Assembly: GCA_014378845.1 (NCBI GenBank)
Contig: JACMNB010000025.1
Coordinates: 1-64,000, forward strand
Length of the DNA stretch: 64,000 nucleotides
Direction of reading: 5' to 3'
Source: Methylotenera sp.
GTDB lineage: Bacteria; Pseudomonadota; Gammaproteobacteria; Burkholderiales; Methylophilaceae
Every line of letters begins with the position of its first letter. Position 1 is the first letter of the stretch. Under the pieces are notes generated by a model. That model made no database searches. It was not told the DNA's origin and was given only the letters and a program-made list of their open reading frames with translations. Below, piece by piece: positions 9,758-19,749 of this stretch. The position numbers and the translations under genes were made by a program.

Positions 9758-11097
9758 ATAGTCCCATTAAGCCGCCTAAAAGCACGTTTTCTAAAGAAAG
9801 CACTTGGCAAAGACTTAGGGTTAGAGCAGAGGCAAGCTTTAGGAAAAAAACCGATGCAACGTTGCCCAATAGCTTGCCGCCAGAAACGACGGAAGCCTTG
9901 TTGCACGAATTGCAAGTGCACCAAATTGAGCTGGAAATGCAGAATGAAGAATTGCGCGAATCGCAAGTTGCGCTTGATATTGTGCGTGCCCGTTATTTTG
10001 ATTTGTATGACTTGGCGCCAATTGGCTATTTAACGCTTAACGCGTACGGTGCAATTCAACAAGCTAATTTAACCGTTGCCAATTTGCTTGGCATGACGCG
10101 CGGCGCACTGATTAAACAGCCGCTGTCTAAGTTGATTTTAAAAGCAGATCAAGATATTTACTATTTAAGCCATAAAAAACTGATGGAAAGCGGTGATACG
10201 CAATCGTTTGATTTGCAAATAGTTAGAAGTGACTTCAGCGTATTTTGGGCTAATTTAGTCGTTACGCTGGCTGATGCGTATAGTCATGATAACGAGGATA
10301 GTTTAACCACAGAGCAAGAAATCCGCGTGGTGTTAAGCGATATTAGCGCACGAAAAAAGGCCGAATTTGCCTTGCAAGAGGCTAGATTAATTGCCGATAA
10401 AGCTAATCTGGCCAAATCAGAATTTTTATCCAGCATGAGTCACGAGCTGCGCACCCCGCTAAATGCTATTTTGGGCTTTGCCCAATTAATAGAAGCTGCA
10501 GAGCCGCCGCCGACCATTAAGCAACAAAAAAATGTTGAGCAAATTTTAAAGGCTGGCTGGTATTTGTTAGAGCTAATCAACGAAATACTGGATTTAGCGG
10601 TGATTGAAGCTGGCAAAGTTGTGCTACATCTTGAGCATTTATCATTGGCAGAAGTGTTAAATGACGCTGAGGCAATGTTAGAACACCAAGCGCAGCAACG
10701 CGGCATTCACATGCAGTTTCCGCTAGCCTCCGAACTTTATTTTGTGCAAGCTGACCGCGTTAGAATCAAGCAAGTGATGGTTAATTTGCTATCTAACGCG
10801 CTTAAATACAATAAACCCAATGGCTCTGTTTTGGTGAGTTACGTTAAAAAAAGTAGTGAGCGCGTTCGCATTTGTGTGCAAGATACAGGCGAAGGCTTAA
10901 CGACTGACAATATGGCGCAACTTTTTCAGCCTTTTAATCGGCTTGGCAAAGAGTCGAGCAAAGAAGAAGGCACAGGCATAGGCTTGGTAGTTGCTAAACG
11001 GATTGTAGAATTGATGAGCGGCGCGATAGGCGTAGAAAGCGTTGTGGGAAAAGGCACCGTTTTTTGGGTTGAGTTTGATTTGGCGGAGTCGGTTTAA
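9754..11097 (+). CDS. PAS domain sensor histidine kinase
   Basis: PAS region plus H-box FLSSMSHELRTPLNAILGFAQL, N-box, GTGIGLVVAKRIVELMSG; ATGA overlap with the upstream gene. Confidence 0.92.
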   Translation: MNSPIKPPKSTFSKESTWQRLRVRAEASFRKKTDATLPNSLPPETTEALLHELQVHQIELEMQNEELRESQVALDIVRARYFDLYDLAPIGYLTLNAYGAIQQANLTVANLLGMTRGALIKQPLSKLILKADQDIYYLSHKKLMESGDTQSFDLQIVRSDFSVFWANLVVTLADAYSHDNEDSLTTEQEIRVVLSDISARKKAEFALQEARLIADKANLAKSEFLSSMSHELRTPLNAILGFAQLIEAAEPPPTIKQQKNVEQILKAGWYLLELINEILDLAVIEAGKVVLHLEHLSLAEVLNDAEAMLEHQAQQRGIHMQFPLASELYFVQADRVRIKQVMVNLLSNALKYNKPNGSVLVSYVKKSSERVRICVQDTGEGLTTDNMAQLFQPFNRLGKESSKEEGTGIGLVVAKRIVELMSGAIGVESVVGKGTVFWVEFDLAESV

Positions 11098-11137
11098 TAG
11101 CTTGCCAGTTAGGTTGAGGTGGAAAAGCAACAACTAG

Positions 11138-11375
11138 ATTGCCGCGTCACTTCGCTCCTCGCAATGACGGCTATCGGGTCACTATCGTTCCTCGCAATGA
11201 CGGCTATCGCGTCACTATCTTTTTTTTTCAATGACGGCTATGTCACTATCCTTCCTTGCAATGACGGCTATGTCACTATCCTTCCTTGCATTGACGGCTA
11301 TTGCGTCAATGCAAGGTTTAGTGCGCTGGCAATCACAGCTATAGCGTCACTGCGAGCGCATCGCGCGCGGCAGTC
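11138..11375. repeat. Imperfect tandem array derived from the GTCATTGCGAG palindrome family
   Basis: Repeated caatgacggctat(cg)(c/g)gtcactatc(c/g)ttcct(c/t)g units between half-palindromes. Confidence 0.85.
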
Positions 11376-11518
11376 CAGTTTGCGTTAGATTCAGTATGCG
11401 CTTTAAACACCTTAAGTGAATGGCTTGGCACAACAGCAGGGGTTAATTGTTGCGTTTCAATGAATTACTTGCGCAACTATTCCTTATAATTCAAAAGTTT
11501 AGAATTTTTAATTCAGGC

Positions 11519-12091
11519 TTAAACAGTAATTTCAACAATCTTTTTTGCAATATCTTCGGGTGACAACACAAAATCGATACAACCACTCTCAATCGCGCTT
11601 TCGGGCATATCTGGCTGCGTGGCAGTTGCCAATTTTTGCGCAATGGTAATGCCGCCCACTTCTTTAATGCCGCATAGCGCCGCGGCGCCGTCACCGTCAT
11701 AGCCAGAAACTATAACTGCGATTAACTTACCCTGCCAATAATCGGTTAACGAGCGTAAAAACACTGTAATCACATCTGGCCAGCCTCTTGGTTTTGATAT
11801 TGGTTTTAGCTGAAACTTGCCGTCAAGAACATGCAAATCTCTATTTTGTGGAATGATATACACTTGATTCGGCTCAATCACTAAATCTTCGGTGATTAAA
11901 GTGATTGGCATTGTTGTGTATTTAGGTAAAATTTCATGCAATAAAGTGGGCATGGTTCTTACGTGATTAACAATAACAATGGCAACACCCATGTTAGAAG
12001 GTAAATTTTCTAGTAGTTTGATATAAGCGTATAAGCCGCCGGCGGAGCCGCCAACACAAATGACTGGAAAGTTTTTGTCAGCGATGCTCAT
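11519..12091 (-). CDS. stand-alone CheB-type methylesterase domain, no receiver
   Basis: VICVGGSAGGLYAYIKLLENLP, IVNHVRTMPTLLHEIL, VSGYDGDGAAALCGIKEVGG, TQPDMPESAI. Confidence 0.88.
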   Translation of the reverse strand: MSIADKNFPVICVGGSAGGLYAYIKLLENLPSNMGVAIVIVNHVRTMPTLLHEILPKYTTMPITLITEDLVIEPNQVYIIPQNRDLHVLDGKFQLKPISKPRGWPDVITVFLRSLTDYWQGKLIAVIVSGYDGDGAAALCGIKEVGGITIAQKLATATQPDMPESAIESGCIDFVLSPEDIAKKIVEITV

Positions 12092-12201
12092 TTTAATAAC
12101 CTATCAATTATTAACTTAGAAAGTGGTGGTTTTTTTATCATTTGATTATCATTTAATTAGTTCGGCATCTTAAGCGTTAACCCTATTAATGATGAGCCAA
12201 G

Positions 12202-13224
12202 TTAACGGTTAGAAAGCGCGCTAGATAACAATTTCGCTGTCACATCCACAATCGGAATCACGCGTTCATAGGCCATTCTGGTTGGGCCAATGACGCCAAG
12301 CGTGCCAACTACTTGGCCGTCAACTTCATAAGGTGCGGTAACCATGCTGCATTCGTCAAGCGGTAAATAGCCGCTTTCGCCGCCGATGAATATTTGTATG
12401 CCTGTCGCAGCTTGGCTATTGTCAAGTAGTGCCATTAATGATGTGCGGCGCTCAAAAATCTCGAATAATTTGCGCAAACTGTTGACGTTGGTAGATAGCT
12501 CATCGACTTGCAGCAAATTACGCTCCCCTGCAATCACCACCCCATCTTTTTCATCTGCACTACGAGCCGCATGGTTGCTGGCTTGCAGCGCGGCGCTCAT
12601 CAGCACGTTCATATCAAATTGCATTTGTGTCAGCTCTGCATGCAGTTTTTGCTGCGCCTCAATAAAAGTATGCCCGCTGAAATTGGCATTAAAATAATTG
12701 CTGGCTTGGGTTAATTCGCTGGCCGAATACGGTTTTTCGGTAATAATAACGCGGTTTTGCACATTGCCATCACTGGTGACGATGATAACAAGGATGCGTT
12801 TTTCAGTTAGCGGTAAAAATTCTAAGTGCTTAAACGATAAGTTTTTGCGCTTAGGAATCATCACCAAACCTGCAAATTGCGTCAGCTGCGACAGCATATC
12901 AGCCGCGCTATTGATTAGCTCATGTTGGTTCTGCGAACTTAAGCCGCTTTTCAATTGATTGACCGCAATGCTATCTAATGGCTGCACTGTTAACAGCGAA
13001 TCGACAAACAAACGATAGCCTTTTTGCGTAGGAACGCGTCCAGCAGAAGTGTGCGGGCTGGCGATAAAACCGAGCTGTTCTAAATCTGACATCACGTTGC
13101 GAATGGTAGCAGGGCTAACATCTAAGCCGCTGTGCTGCAATAAAGTGCGCGAGCTAATGGGTTGGCCACCACTAATGTAATGTTCAACCAATGTTTTTAA
13201 TAAAATTTGTGCGCGTTTATCCAT
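12202..13224 (-). CDS. hrcA: heat-inducible transcription repressor HrcA (start placed at MDKRAQILLKTL, not at the longest ORF start)
   Basis: ISSRTLLQHSGLDVSPATIRNVMSDLEQLGFIASPHTSAGRVPTQKGYRLFVD. Confidence 0.95.
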   Translation of the reverse strand: MDKRAQILLKTLVEHYISGGQPISSRTLLQHSGLDVSPATIRNVMSDLEQLGFIASPHTSAGRVPTQKGYRLFVDSLLTVQPLDSIAVNQLKSGLSSQNQHELINSAADMLSQLTQFAGLVMIPKRKNLSFKHLEFLPLTEKRILVIIVTSDGNVQNRVIITEKPYSASELTQASNYFNANFSGHTFIEAQQKLHAELTQMQFDMNVLMSAALQASNHAARSADEKDGVVIAGERNLLQVDELSTNVNSLRKLFEIFERRTSLMALLDNSQAATGIQIFIGGESGYLPLDECSMVTAPYEVDGQVVGTLGVIGPTRMAYERVIPIVDVTAKLLSSALSNR

Positions 13225-13368
13225 ACAATATAATCCGTCCGCCTTGTACTTCATCCCAAAGAAGTTGTATAAGGTAGCGTACAGCGGCTTTAGCATTTTG
13301 CCTTAATTAGTTGCTAGCGAATAGCGTTTTTACTTTTAGCTAATCGTAAACTATGATTTAATTCGGTC

Positions 13369-14238
13369 ATGGCAAAACCATTTAAAACCATCGGCATTAT
13401 TGGCAAATACATGAACGCATCAGCGCTGCAAATGATGCAAACAGATTTGGCCGATTTAGCGCGCCACCTAAAAGCCAACAATATTAAGGTGTTGTTAGAA
13501 GAAAACACCGCAAAACACGCTGAATTAACGGGTTTTAACACCGCCAGTTTAGATTCGATTGGCGAGCAAGTCGATTTAGTCATCGTCATGGGCGGCGATG
13601 GCACCATGTTAAGTGTGGCGCGTAGCTTAATGGATAATAATATTCCGTTGGTAGGCGTTAACCGCGGCCGCTTTGGTTTTTTAACCGATTTACGCGCTGA
13701 GGATATGCTGGCAGAAATCGACAGGATTTTAGCTGGCCACCATCACACCGAAACGCGCATGTTGCTAGATGCCCAAGTGATTCGCGCGGGTAAGCAAGTG
13801 CACCAAGGCGTTGCGCTGAATGACATTGTCATAAAAAGTGGCTTGCGGCTAATTGAGCTTGAGGTAGAAATCGATGGCAAGTTTATGCACAAACAACGCT
13901 CCGACGGCCTTATTTTAGCCACGCCAACGGGCACTACCGCGTATGCGCTCTCCGCAGGTGGGCCGATTTTGCACCCTAATTTAGACGCCATAGCGCTAGT
14001 TCCCATTAGCCCGCACACCTTAAGCAATCGGCCCATTGTGCTCAGCAGTATTAGCAAAATTGAAGTCAGTTTGGTGCAAGTGGACGACGCGCAAATTAGC
14101 TACGATGGCCAATTTCAGCTGGCTTTAGAAATGGGCGACAAAGTGCTGGTGCAGCGCGCGGCTAAAGACATTGCGCTGCTGCATCCAACGGATTATTGTT
14201 ATTTTGAGATGTTACGGAATAAACTGAATTGGGGTTAG
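13369..14238 (+). CDS. nadK: NAD kinase
   Basis: VIVMGGDGTMLSVAR, GVNRGRFGFLTD, SDGLILATPTGTTAYALSAGGPIL. Confidence 0.96.
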   Translation: MAKPFKTIGIIGKYMNASALQMMQTDLADLARHLKANNIKVLLEENTAKHAELTGFNTASLDSIGEQVDLVIVMGGDGTMLSVARSLMDNNIPLVGVNRGRFGFLTDLRAEDMLAEIDRILAGHHHTETRMLLDAQVIRAGKQVHQGVALNDIVIKSGLRLIELEVEIDGKFMHKQRSDGLILATPTGTTAYALSAGGPILHPNLDAIALVPISPHTLSNRPIVLSSISKIEVSLVQVDDAQISYDGQFQLALEMGDKVLVQRAAKDIALLHPTDYCYFEMLRNKLNWG

Positions 14239-14311
14239 TTTTTTTTGATTTCAGCTTGTTGTTTCGAGACAAATAAAAAATAAAAGAGCTTGCCTTACAA
14301 AATATAACAAC

Positions 14312-14465
14312 CGTCATTCCCGCGTAGGCGGGAATCCAGCCAAGCTACAATTTGCTGTGAGTAACTTGCATTAAAATATAAGTAAAAGACTTAAGTACCT
14401 TTATGGCAAACCATATTAAGCTAAGCATGTTGTTTGTCCAGATTCCCGCCTTCGCGGGAATCACC
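14312..14465. repeat. inverted repeat pair, GTCATTCCCGC family
   Basis: gtcattcccgcgtaggcgggaatccag ... ccagattcccgccttcgcgggaatcac flanking about 100 bp. Confidence 0.75.
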
Positions 14466-14491
14466 TAATTGAAAGATTTTAAAGTTTAAAC

Positions 14492-16153
14492 ATGTTGCAA
14501 GCCTTATCCATCCGCGATTTTATTATTGTTGAAAGCCTCGATTTAGAGTTCAGCCAAGGTTTCACCACGCTTACGGGTGAAACGGGCGCAGGAAAATCCA
14601 TTTTAATCGATGCACTTTCCCTCGCGCTGGGCGCGCGTAACGACGGCGCAGTGACGCGAAAAGGCGCAGATAAAGCCGATATTTCAGCTAGCTTTTTCAT
14701 CAAAAACAATGTGTTAGCAAAATCATGGCTTACAGAAAATGAGCTGGAATCTAGCTTGGAAAATCAAGCCGAATTAATTTTACGCCGCGTGATTTACGCC
14801 GATGGCCGCAGCCGCGGTTTTATCAACGGCGTTGCTGCAACGGCGGCGCAGCTTAAAGATTTGGGCGAATACTTAATTGATATTTATAGCCAAAACGCGC
14901 ATCACAGCCTGCTTAAAACCAATACGCAACGGCAAATTTTAGACGAATTTGCAGGTGACGTAGATTTAGCCAATCAAGTCGCCAACCAATATAAAATGTG
15001 GCATAAACTCAATTTTCAGCGTACAGAAGTCGAGAAAAACTCAGCAGCTTATGCCGATGAGTTAGCCGAACTGCGCGATAAAACCCGCGAGCTTAAGCAA
15101 TTAGGTTTTACAGCCGACGAGTGGGCGGAGTTGCAGCAAGAACATAATCGCTTGGCCAACGGCGCAGGGCTGCTTACGGTGTTGCAGGCCTGTATGACGC
15201 TGTTAGACGACAATGAGACTTCGATAAACGGCCAGCTGACTTTAGTGCAACAAAAGTTGGCCGCTGTGGTAGAATTTGATGTGGCTTTGATTGAAGCGGC
15301 TGATAATGTGGATTCTGCGTTGATAACGTTAGAAGAAACCAGCCGCAGCTTAAACCGCTATTTACAAAACACCGAGCTAGACCCAACGCGGCTTGCCGAT
15401 GTCGAAAACAGATTGCAATCGATTCATAATATTGGCCGCAAATACCGCGTAAAACCAGAAGAGTTGCCCGATTTATTAGCAGCCGATTTGGCGCGAATGA
15501 GTGATCTGGATGGCTTTGCCAACGACGGCGCGCTGGCCAAACAAGAAGCACAGGCGCTTGATTTGTATCAAGTTTCAGCCAAACAGTTAAGCGAAAATCG
15601 TCAAAAATCTGCCAAAATTTTAAGCCTAAAAATTAGCGCTGAAATGCAGCGGCTGTCTTTAAGCGGCGGCCAGTTTAGCGTTGCTTTGCAAACTTGTGAG
15701 GCGTCCGCAAATGGCCTAGAAACGGTGGAATTTTTAGTAGCAGGCCACGCGGGTGTAGAACCGAGACCTTTGAATAAAGTGGCTTCTGGTGGCGAGTTAT
15801 CGCGCATTAGTTTGGCCTTGCACGTAACAACCGCCGCGCAAGACAGCGTACCATGCATGATTTTCGATGAAGTGGATGTGGGCATTGGCGGCGGCGTAGC
15901 CGAAGTAGTGGGGCAGTTGCTAAAACAACTCGGTGCAGAGCATCAAGTGCTAGTCATCACGCACTTGCCGCAAGTGGCTGCTCAAGCCGCACAGCATTTG
16001 CAAGTATCAAAATCGCAAAGCAATGGCGCTACTTTAAGCCATATTCAAGCCTTAGATAAAACCGAACGTATCGAAGAGATCGCCAGAATGTTAGGCGGCT
16101 TAAATATTACCGAAACCACGCGCAGCCACGCTAAAGAGATGCTGGGCGTTTAA
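14492..16153 (+). CDS. recN: DNA repair protein RecN
   Basis: MLQALSIRDFIIVESLDLEFSQGFTTLTGETGAGKSILIDAL; C-terminal SGGELSRISLAL, MIFDEVDVGIGG. Confidence 0.96.
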   Translation: MLQALSIRDFIIVESLDLEFSQGFTTLTGETGAGKSILIDALSLALGARNDGAVTRKGADKADISASFFIKNNVLAKSWLTENELESSLENQAELILRRVIYADGRSRGFINGVAATAAQLKDLGEYLIDIYSQNAHHSLLKTNTQRQILDEFAGDVDLANQVANQYKMWHKLNFQRTEVEKNSAAYADELAELRDKTRELKQLGFTADEWAELQQEHNRLANGAGLLTVLQACMTLLDDNETSINGQLTLVQQKLAAVVEFDVALIEAADNVDSALITLEETSRSLNRYLQNTELDPTRLADVENRLQSIHNIGRKYRVKPEELPDLLAADLARMSDLDGFANDGALAKQEAQALDLYQVSAKQLSENRQKSAKILSLKISAEMQRLSLSGGQFSVALQTCEASANGLETVEFLVAGHAGVEPRPLNKVASGGELSRISLALHVTTAAQDSVPCMIFDEVDVGIGGGVAEVVGQLLKQLGAEHQVLVITHLPQVAAQAAQHLQVSKSQSNGATLSHIQALDKTERIEEIARMLGGLNITETTRSHAKEMLGV

Positions 16154-16172
16154 AACTTCCTCACTCTTTCGG

Positions 16173-16495
16173 CCGTCATTGCGAGCGAAGTGCGGCAATC
16201 CAGTTACACAAAAATACCTCACTAGTCATTCCGTACAAGCGTAGCGCGATACGGAATCCATTTTGAACTTAAGTTAAAAGCGTCGCTTTCGCGCGACTAG
16301 CGACCCTATTTCTTTTGCTTAGCCAAAAGAAATAGGGGAAAGAAAAGGCTACCCCGCTGCCGCTTATTTCCTGGGCTGCTTCGCAAAATTGGGCGGCTGC
16401 GGAACTCGCGCTTCTGCGCTCAAACAGTCCTCGCCGAAAACTCCCATTTTCGCTGTGCTGCTCGGCGCGACAAGGGGATTTAAAACCCACTCAGA
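16173..16495. repeat. composite intergenic repeat region (half palindromes plus a GC-rich element of about 220 bp)
   Basis: gtcattgcgagcgaag, gtcattccgtacaagcg...cgatacggaat, then ccctatttcttttgcttagccaaaagaaataggg and a GC-rich non-coding tract. Confidence 0.6.
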
Positions 16496-16581
16496 ATGAC
16501 GAGGTTTTAGGAAACTCATGCGGCGCAATAGGCTTCAAAAATAGCACCGAACGAGCGTTAAGTACTTAAATAAATGTAGAA

Positions 16582-17031
16582 TTAATCGATAATATTAACT
16601 TTGCCGTGCATCATTAAGTGATATTGGCAGTTATAAAATAAAGTAGCAGGCGCGTCTGCTGGCACTGCAAATGTAACAGTGCCTTTATAAGTGCCGTTAT
16701 TAGTCACGCCATCGCTGTAAGCATTATCCGTGGTAACGCTGTCTTTGCTTTTAATCCACAGCGGGTGTCCAGGCGTATCGACCTCAATTTGATAAGTTTT
16801 GCCGCGCTTTAGCGTTAATTCAGGGTTTTCTACGTCGTTGACATAAAAAGAATACTTGCCATTGGTGCTAATTTTAATCACTTCACTGGTTTTATTGGAT
16901 TCACTCGCAGCTTGTGGTGCGGCAGCTTCGCTTGCTGGCGCGGTATCTGCATTGGCTGCTTTAGGCGCTGTGGCGCACGCGCTGACCAACACAATCATTG
17001 CCAAGCTGAATAAAAATGGTCTTTTGTGCAT
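16582..17031 (-). CDS. cupredoxin-like lipoprotein
   Basis: Lipobox LVSACAT; Ala-rich linker; beta-domain with GHPLWIK and FYNCQYHLMMHGKV, resembling type-1 copper ligands. Confidence 0.65.
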   Translation of the reverse strand: MHKRPFLFSLAMIVLVSACATAPKAANADTAPASEAAAPQAASESNKTSEVIKISTNGKYSFYVNDVENPELTLKRGKTYQIEVDTPGHPLWIKSKDSVTTDNAYSDGVTNNGTYKGTVTFAVPADAPATLFYNCQYHLMMHGKVNIID

Positions 17032-17210
17032 AATAATTCCTCAATTGATTGACAGTTTAAGTAGGGTGGGTTCTTGAACCCACGCGGTTGGTGTTAGTTG
17101 AGCGATTGCAACGCTTGGGTCACAAGTGACCCAAGCTACATGGCTAATAGGTCTTTTGATGCGGAATTGTATCAAAAGGCTTGCATGGGATAACGGTATC
17201 TACGCTTGCT

Positions 17211-17507
17211 TTATTTTTCTTCAATTTGCTGAGTCACTAAAACTATACGAGATGAACTTGCGGCATTGCCATTAGTAGTGTTAGGTTGAAATTTCCGTTT
17301 TTTTAATACATCAATTGCTGAATCGTCAAAACTCATAAGACCAGAACTTTGCCTAATTGCCACATCACGAACAGAGCCATCCAAGTTTATAAACACCTCA
17401 AGCTTTGCTTGAGCGCCGATGCTTTTTTTTGTAGCTGCAATCGTGGTTTCGTCAGCAGCAAAAACCGTGAGCGTTTGCAGTAAACAAAGTAGTAATAAAG
17501 CTTTCAT
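17211..17507 (-). CDS. small secreted TonB C-terminal-like protein
   Basis: Signal peptide; AKLEVFINLDGSVRDVAIRQSSGLMSFDDSAIDVLKKRKFQP resembles the TonB C-terminal fold. Confidence 0.6.
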   Translation of the reverse strand: MKALLLLCLLQTLTVFAADETTIAATKKSIGAQAKLEVFINLDGSVRDVAIRQSSGLMSFDDSAIDVLKKRKFQPNTTNGNAASSSRIVLVTQQIEEK

Positions 17508-17574
17508 TTTAATTTTTAACCTTAAATTTAAGTGTGGTAAATAAATGCTGTAGACCTAAAGTTTATAGCGAAAC

Positions 17575-19134
17575 TTACCTCGCCAATTCCGCCGCCTCAA
17601 CCACCACACGATACAACTGCGCTTCTTGCGCGGTTTTTACGCGCTCGCCAATGGCAATTTGGTTTTGTTTGCCAGGTTGTACGCCGTTAATAATCATTGG
17701 CTGAGATTGACCAATGGCGCGACCTGTTTGCGCGTCGTATTTCACCACTCGCACTTGCACGCGGCCAACTGGTACGTTGGTGTCGTTTTGCACGGCGGCG
17801 AATACATTGCCAGCGTTATCCACAATGGCGCCGCTTTGTATGTATTTGGCGGGGTTGCGCGGTAAATCTAGTTTTACGGCGTGGCTATAGGCTTCTTTGC
17901 CAATGTCTGAGTTGGATTCTGATGCTACTTGGTAATGTTGCAGCGCACCATCAATATCGCCGCGTTCTTCGGCAATTTGGCCAAGCAGCGCGTGGCCTGG
18001 CGCGGTGGGCAGCAACTCATTCGCGCGTTTTAAATAAGGCTCGGCCTCGGCCTTGCGGCCCAAATTAAACAGCGCAACGCCCGTTTGAATGTGCGGTTTA
18101 AAGTAATCGGGCTGTAATTGAATGGCTTTTGCATAGTAAGGAATCGCTTCATTTGGATGTTTTTTTTGCATCTCAATATCGCCAAGCAGCTCTTGAAAGC
18201 GTGCTTCTCGCGGCTCTAACGCAATGGCTTTTTTGGCGTCGGCCAAGGCCGTTGCTGCGTCATTTTTGCCGAGTGCTTTCACGCCTTCGTCATAGGCTTT
18301 ATAAGCAGGTTGCGTGGCTTTAAGTTTGCCCACTTTTTGCGCGTAAATTTCTTTACCCCAGTCGCCGCCAGCGCCTAAACGCGTTAGCGAGACTTGGTTT
18401 GCCGCCACACGCTCGGGTGAGGGCGGGTGGCTGGCGAATAAGCCTTCAATAAAATTGCTTTGCCTGCCAGCGCTTAAGCGCACAAAGGTTTCTTGCAAAG
18501 TCACCGCCGCACTTGGATCGTAGCCCGCTTTTTTCATATAATCCATGCCGTAATGGTCGGCCTCATTTTCGGCTTCGCGACCGTATTTGCTAGTGGCTAG
18601 CTGCGCGCCCAATTGAGATGCGCCAACCAACAAATTGCCATAATTTTTATTTTGCGATGCAATGCCTACTGCAATCATGGCGCCTTGCATAAAAATGCCG
18701 CGCTCCATGCTTTTTGCGCCGTGGCGCGCCGCAGCATGGGTGATTTCGTGACCCAGCACTGCGGCCAATTCTGCCTCGCTATTCAGCTCGTACAAAAGGC
18801 CACGATTAAACGCAATTTTACCGCCAGGCATTGCCCAAGCGTTGGGAATCGAATCGTTTAGTACAGTAAATTCATAAGGCAATTCTGGCCGGTCAGACAC
18901 TTTTGCCAAGCGGTTGCCCACGCTTTGCACATAGGCGGTTAATTCAGGGTCAATGACATAATCGCCGCCTTGCGATTGGCGCGCAGGCGAGTAATTTTGT
19001 TTACCGATGTTAATTTCAGAAGCTTCAGAAACAAATTGGAATTCTTTTTTCTTGGTGACAGGGTTCGTGCCGCAAGCGGTGAGGGTGAAGCTGATTGCGA
19101 CTGAAATCAGTAATACTGAATATTTTCGTAACAT
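17575..19134 (-). CDS. M48 family metalloprotease with TPR repeats (BepA-like)
   Basis: Lipobox TLTACGT, zinc motif LGHEITHAAARHG, ENEADHYGMDYM, C-terminal TPRs. Confidence 0.9.
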   Translation of the reverse strand: MLRKYSVLLISVAISFTLTACGTNPVTKKKEFQFVSEASEINIGKQNYSPARQSQGGDYVIDPELTAYVQSVGNRLAKVSDRPELPYEFTVLNDSIPNAWAMPGGKIAFNRGLLYELNSEAELAAVLGHEITHAAARHGAKSMERGIFMQGAMIAVGIASQNKNYGNLLVGASQLGAQLATSKYGREAENEADHYGMDYMKKAGYDPSAAVTLQETFVRLSAGRQSNFIEGLFASHPPSPERVAANQVSLTRLGAGGDWGKEIYAQKVGKLKATQPAYKAYDEGVKALGKNDAATALADAKKAIALEPREARFQELLGDIEMQKKHPNEAIPYYAKAIQLQPDYFKPHIQTGVALFNLGRKAEAEPYLKRANELLPTAPGHALLGQIAEERGDIDGALQHYQVASESNSDIGKEAYSHAVKLDLPRNPAKYIQSGAIVDNAGNVFAAVQNDTNVPVGRVQVRVVKYDAQTGRAIGQSQPMIINGVQPGKQNQIAIGERVKTAQEAQLYRVVVEAAELAR

Positions 19135-19197
19135 AGTGCGCTCCTCTTAATATTATTTTAGTAACGTTTTTATGGTTAAAGCGGCGTACAGTCCAAA

Positions 19198-19626
19198 TTA
19201 ACTTTTGTGCGGACAAGGTTTTTTGCTGCAATCGGCATAAATATATAAAGAATGTTCACGAATGGTAAAACCGCGCTCGGTGGCGGCTTTATGTTGCAAT
19301 TTTTCAATTTCTTCATCGCAAAATTCTTCTACATGGCCGCATTGTAAGCACACAATATGGTCGTGATGGTTGCCTTCATTCAGCTCAAACACGGCTTTGC
19401 CACTTTCAAAATGGTGGCGCAGCAAAAGTCCTGCTTGTTCAAACTGGGTTAAAACCCGATACACCGTGGCAAGGCCAACATCTTCACCCGTTGTAAGCAA
19501 TATTTTATACACATCTTCGGCGGATAAATGACGCTCTGTACTTTTTTCAAATAGCTCTAAAATTTTCAATCTTGGCAGTGTTGCTTTTAGGCCAGCGTTC
19601 TTTAAATCTTTTTGATCATGGTTCAT
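19198..19626 (-). CDS. fur: ferric uptake regulator
   Basis: [38 protein letters not shown]. Confidence 0.95.
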   Translation of the reverse strand: MNHDQKDLKNAGLKATLPRLKILELFEKSTERHLSAEDVYKILLTTGEDVGLATVYRVLTQFEQAGLLLRHHFESGKAVFELNEGNHHDHIVCLQCGHVEEFCDEEIEKLQHKAATERGFTIREHSLYIYADCSKKPCPHKS

Positions 19627-19749
19627 CGATTGTGCTCACAAATAATAATGGGGGTTTTAGGCTTGCACCCATCGTGGTATATTAACGTCAATTTAGTCAT
19701 CTGTCATTCGCCACACATTATGCGACAACCTTTTTGTTTATTTGCACCT

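Noticed and set aside
11119-11388. 89-aa ORF over the tandem array
   Set aside because: Repetitive translation (LAMTAIASLSFL) produced by a non-coding repeat.
16269-16490. 73-aa minus-strand ORF in the GC-rich element
   Set aside because: Falls wholly in a repeat-like element with no protein-like features.
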